Assembly: GCA_946612575.1 (NCBI GenBank)
Contig: CAMOEU010000052.1
Span: forward strand, 1 to 5,827
Reading direction: 5' to 3'
Length of the DNA stretch: 5,827 nucleotides
Source: an uncultured Clostridia bacterium
Lineage (GTDB): Bacteria > Bacillota > Clostridia > Christensenellales > UBA1242
Shown here: one piece after another, positions 3,839 through 5,827 of the stretch
Position numbering within the stretch: the stretch's first letter is position 1
Layout: the number at the start of each line of letters is the position of its first letter
The notes under the pieces: model-generated
Told to the model about the DNA's origin: nothing
Seen by the model: only the letters and a program-made list of their open reading frames with translations
Database searches by the model: none
Position numbers and translations under genes: made by a program

Positions 3839-5827
3839 GTTTGTATAATATTTGTTTTCCACAAATTTATATATTTCTCCAAAAATGATTATTGAAAGAG
3901 AAAGAGTCATAACAATCGCGAAGCACTCGAAATTTAGAGTCGTGAGTTTCAAAAGTTCTCCAAATTTTGTGAATGCCATCGCCGCGAGCATAGAAAACCC
4001 AACAATAAGCGACAAATTGAAAAATTTGTTTTTGAATGGATTTGACCTAAATATACTCTCTTTTGTCCTTGCGGTAAACATAAAAAACAATTGAATGAGA
4101 TTCAAGGTGTAAAATGCCATTGTAATTGCGGTTTGACTGTCAAAAAGAAGATAACCATATAGATATGCAATCATTGTGAGCACTGTTTGAAGCCCACCTA
4201 AAACAAGAATACTTACACCTGCACCATTTGAAAGCAAAGTCGAGTTTTTATCTCTAGGTTTTTCATACATAATTTTTTCTTCAACTTTTTCTGTGCCAAG
4301 TGCAATTGCTGGCAAAGAATCTGTGATGAGATTGACAAACAAAATCTGCACAGGGAGCAAAAAAGTTGCACCCGGAAGCAAAATTGTTATGAAAAACAAA
4401 GCTAGTATTTCTGCCATATTTGCGGAGAAAAGATATTTTATTGTTTTTTGAATGTTGCTGTAAATCTTTCTCCCCTCTTCAACAGCAACAACAATTGTTG
4501 CAAAATTATCATCCGAAACAACAATATCCGCAACATCCTTTGTCACATCTGTTCCACTTTTGCCCATTCCAATTCCAATGTCTGCTTTTTTCATACTTGG
4601 TGCATCATTGACACCATCACCTGTCATAGCAACAATATGCCCACAGTTTTTGAGTGCTTTGACAATTTTCACTTTATGTGTTGGACTAACTCTTGCAAAA
4701 ACAGTTTTCTTTTTCACAATTTCTTCAAATTCTTTTTCACTCAAAAAGTCAAGTTCTTCTCCTGAAATGACTTCATTTTCGCTTTTCGCAATCCCAACTT
4801 TTTTTGCAATTGCAAATGCTGTTTTCCTGTAGTCGCCGGTAATCATAATTGTTTTCATTCCTGCATTTTTACATTTTTTCACAGCAGCAAAAATTTCTGG
4901 TCGTGGCGGGTCTTGCAATCCGCATAACCCAAGAAAAACAAATTCATCTTCTTCGATTTTTGAAAGACTTGTTTTCTTGCAAGCAAGACAAACAACTCTC
5001 AAAGCATCATTGCACATTTTTTCATTTTCACTAAAAATAATTCTTTTAGTTTTGTCATCTAGTGGCAAAATTCCGCTTTCGGATGCAAAAAACTTACATT
5101 TATTTAAAACTCTATCAATTGCACCCTTGCAAAAACAGACCTTTTCATTTTCGCAAACATTGAGTGTTGACATCATCTTTCGTTGTGAAGAAAATGGCTC
5201 TTCTGCAATTCGTTTATATTTTTTCTCTAGATTTTCCTTTTTATATCCAAATTTGTCTGCAAAATTTGCAATCGCAATTTCAGTCGCACTGCCCATATAT
5301 CCGTTTTGACCAATCTCAACATTATTGCAAAGCTGCATACACAAAAGCATTTGATTGAAAAATTCACTATCCTTGTCAAAAAAAACAAAACTTTTCTCGA
5401 CACTCATTTTGTTTTGTGTGATAGTTCCTGTTTTGTCAGAACATATAACATCACAAGCACCCAAAGTTTCCACAGCATGCATTTTTTTGACAATTGCTTT
5501 TTGTTTCGATAGTTTTCCAATGCCAAGACTCATTATTATTGTTATCACAGCAGGCAAACTTTCTGGAATTGCTGCAACTGAGATTGCGACTGCAGTCAAA
5601 AATGCTTTCAAAATCTCATTTGGATTTGCGATAATCTCCAAAACAAATGTGATGCCAGCAATAAGCAAAATTATATATGTCAAAATCTTTCCAATGTCTT
5701 TTATGTTTTTCTGAAGTGGAGTGAGAGACTTTTTTTCTTCTTTCAAACTTTCAGCAATTTTTCCAATTTCGGTTTCTGTGCCAAGTTTTTCAACAATTCC
5801 TTTGCCGTGACCACATTCCACAACACT
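3827..5827 (-). CDS. P-type Ca2+-type cation-transporting ATPase (P2 family), N-terminus outside window
   Basis: The frame stays open to the right edge, so the true start lies beyond 5827. Residues are numbered from the GTG at 5819-5821, which is internal and not a start. About 664 of the usual 850-900 residues are present; transmembrane segments 1-2 and most of the actuator domain are missing. The piece starts at the end of the actuator domain (TETEIGKIA, 15-23). TM3 and TM4 (about 45-65, 73-99) carry IPESLP (85-90). The phosphorylated aspartate is D129 in DKTGT. The nucleotide-binding domain has FCKGA (230-234), followed by TGD (328-330) and GDGVNDAP (401-408). Six membrane segments follow from about 462 to 653, with NMAE in TM5 (468-471) and NLITD in TM6 (497-501). 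These match the SERCA/PMCA-like bacterial family (PacL, YloB), which pumps Ca2+ out of the cytoplasm using ATP. TM8 has Gln577 where SERCA has the site I glutamate. The gene ends in its own terminator and is probably not part of the holB operon. Confidence 0.93.
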   Translation of the reverse strand, partial: SVVECGHGKGIVEKLGTETEIGKIAESLKEEKKSLTPLQKNIKDIGKILTYIILLIAGITFVLEIIANPNEILKAFLTAVAISVAAIPESLPAVITIIMSLGIGKLSKQKAIVKKMHAVETLGACDVICSDKTGTITQNKMSVEKSFVFFDKDSEFFNQMLLCMQLCNNVEIGQNGYMGSATEIAIANFADKFGYKKENLEKKYKRIAEEPFSSQRKMMSTLNVCENEKVCFCKGAIDRVLNKCKFFASESGILPLDDKTKRIIFSENEKMCNDALRVVCLACKKTSLSKIEEDEFVFLGLCGLQDPPRPEIFAAVKKCKNAGMKTIMITGDYRKTAFAIAKKVGIAKSENEVISGEELDFLSEKEFEEIVKKKTVFARVSPTHKVKIVKALKNCGHIVAMTGDGVNDAPSMKKADIGIGMGKSGTDVTKDVADIVVSDDNFATIVVAVEEGRKIYSNIQKTIKYLFSANMAEILALFFITILLPGATFLLPVQILFVNLITDSLPAIALGTEKVEEKIMYEKPRDKNSTLLSNGAGVSILVLGGLQTVLTMIAYLYGYLLFDSQTAITMAFYTLNLIQLFFMFTARTKESIFRSNPFKNKFFNLSLIVGFSMLAAMAFTKFGELLKLTTLNFECFAIVMTLSLSIIIFGEIYKFVENKYYTNKLH

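Noticed and set aside
4489..4500. 12-base perfect palindrome CAACAATTGTTG
   Set aside because: It lies in a conserved coding region (ATIVVAVEE) of the ATPase and is explained by valine and threonine codons; no second copy or regulatory context is seen.
3852..5714. Several plus-strand open frames opposite the ATPase
   Set aside because: They are antisense to a clearly conserved protein, have no ribosome binding sites or family features, and reflect the AT-rich codon use of the real gene.
5819..5821. GTG as the start codon of the P-type ATPase
   Set aside because: The frame stays open to the edge and the family's actuator domain and first two membrane segments must lie upstream. This valine is internal, just before the conserved TEIGKIA stretch.
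1..5827. Mobile element, CRISPR array, defence system, tRNA or riboswitch
   Set aside because: No repeated spacers, terminal inverted repeats, transposase or phage-like proteins, cloverleaf or structured leaders were seen, and almost every base is within conserved or well-signalled genes.

Overview
The window is AT-rich (roughly two thirds A+T by eye) and very tightly packed. It looks like a chromosomal segment of a low-GC Bacillota, most likely an uncultured Clostridia-like lineage. The evidence is the spmA-spmB spore maturation pair, the Bacillota-style order holB-ricT-yabB, strong purine-rich ribosome binding sites, and sigma-A-type promoters. The species cannot be named from the sequence. 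I see no mobile element, CRISPR array, tRNA, rRNA or riboswitch, and no stretch over 300 bases without a gene.

Layout. Plus strand, 1-1271: the last codons of spmA, overlapping spmB by 4 bases; then a 58-base gap holding a near-consensus promoter; then an unrecognised lysine-rich coiled-coil protein (609-1271). Minus strand, 5827 down to 1274: a P-type cation (Ca2+-type) ATPase running off the right edge and ending in its own terminator. After about 40 bases comes the three-gene run holB, ricT and yabB, joined by 10-base and 4-base overlaps. The two strands converge at 1271/1274 on a single hairpin that contains both stop codons.

Functions. SpmA/SpmB are membrane proteins of spore core dehydration. 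HolB is the delta-prime subunit of the replicative clamp loader. RicT is the PSP1-domain, cysteine-rich protein that in Bacillus works with RicA and RicF on RNase Y and developmental decisions. YabB is a TrmN6-type tRNA adenine methyltransferase. The ATPase exports or sequesters a divalent cation, probably Ca2+. The holB-ricT-yabB group is a conserved housekeeping neighbourhood, and the ATPase and the coiled-coil gene look like independent neighbours.

I found no convincing new multi-gene system. The points most worth a second look are a predicted leaderless start for holB with its promoter packed against the ATPase terminator, the unknown coiled-coil gene next to spmAB, hairpins that swallow stop codons at all three visible transcription-unit ends, and the mixed metal-site residues of the ATPase.
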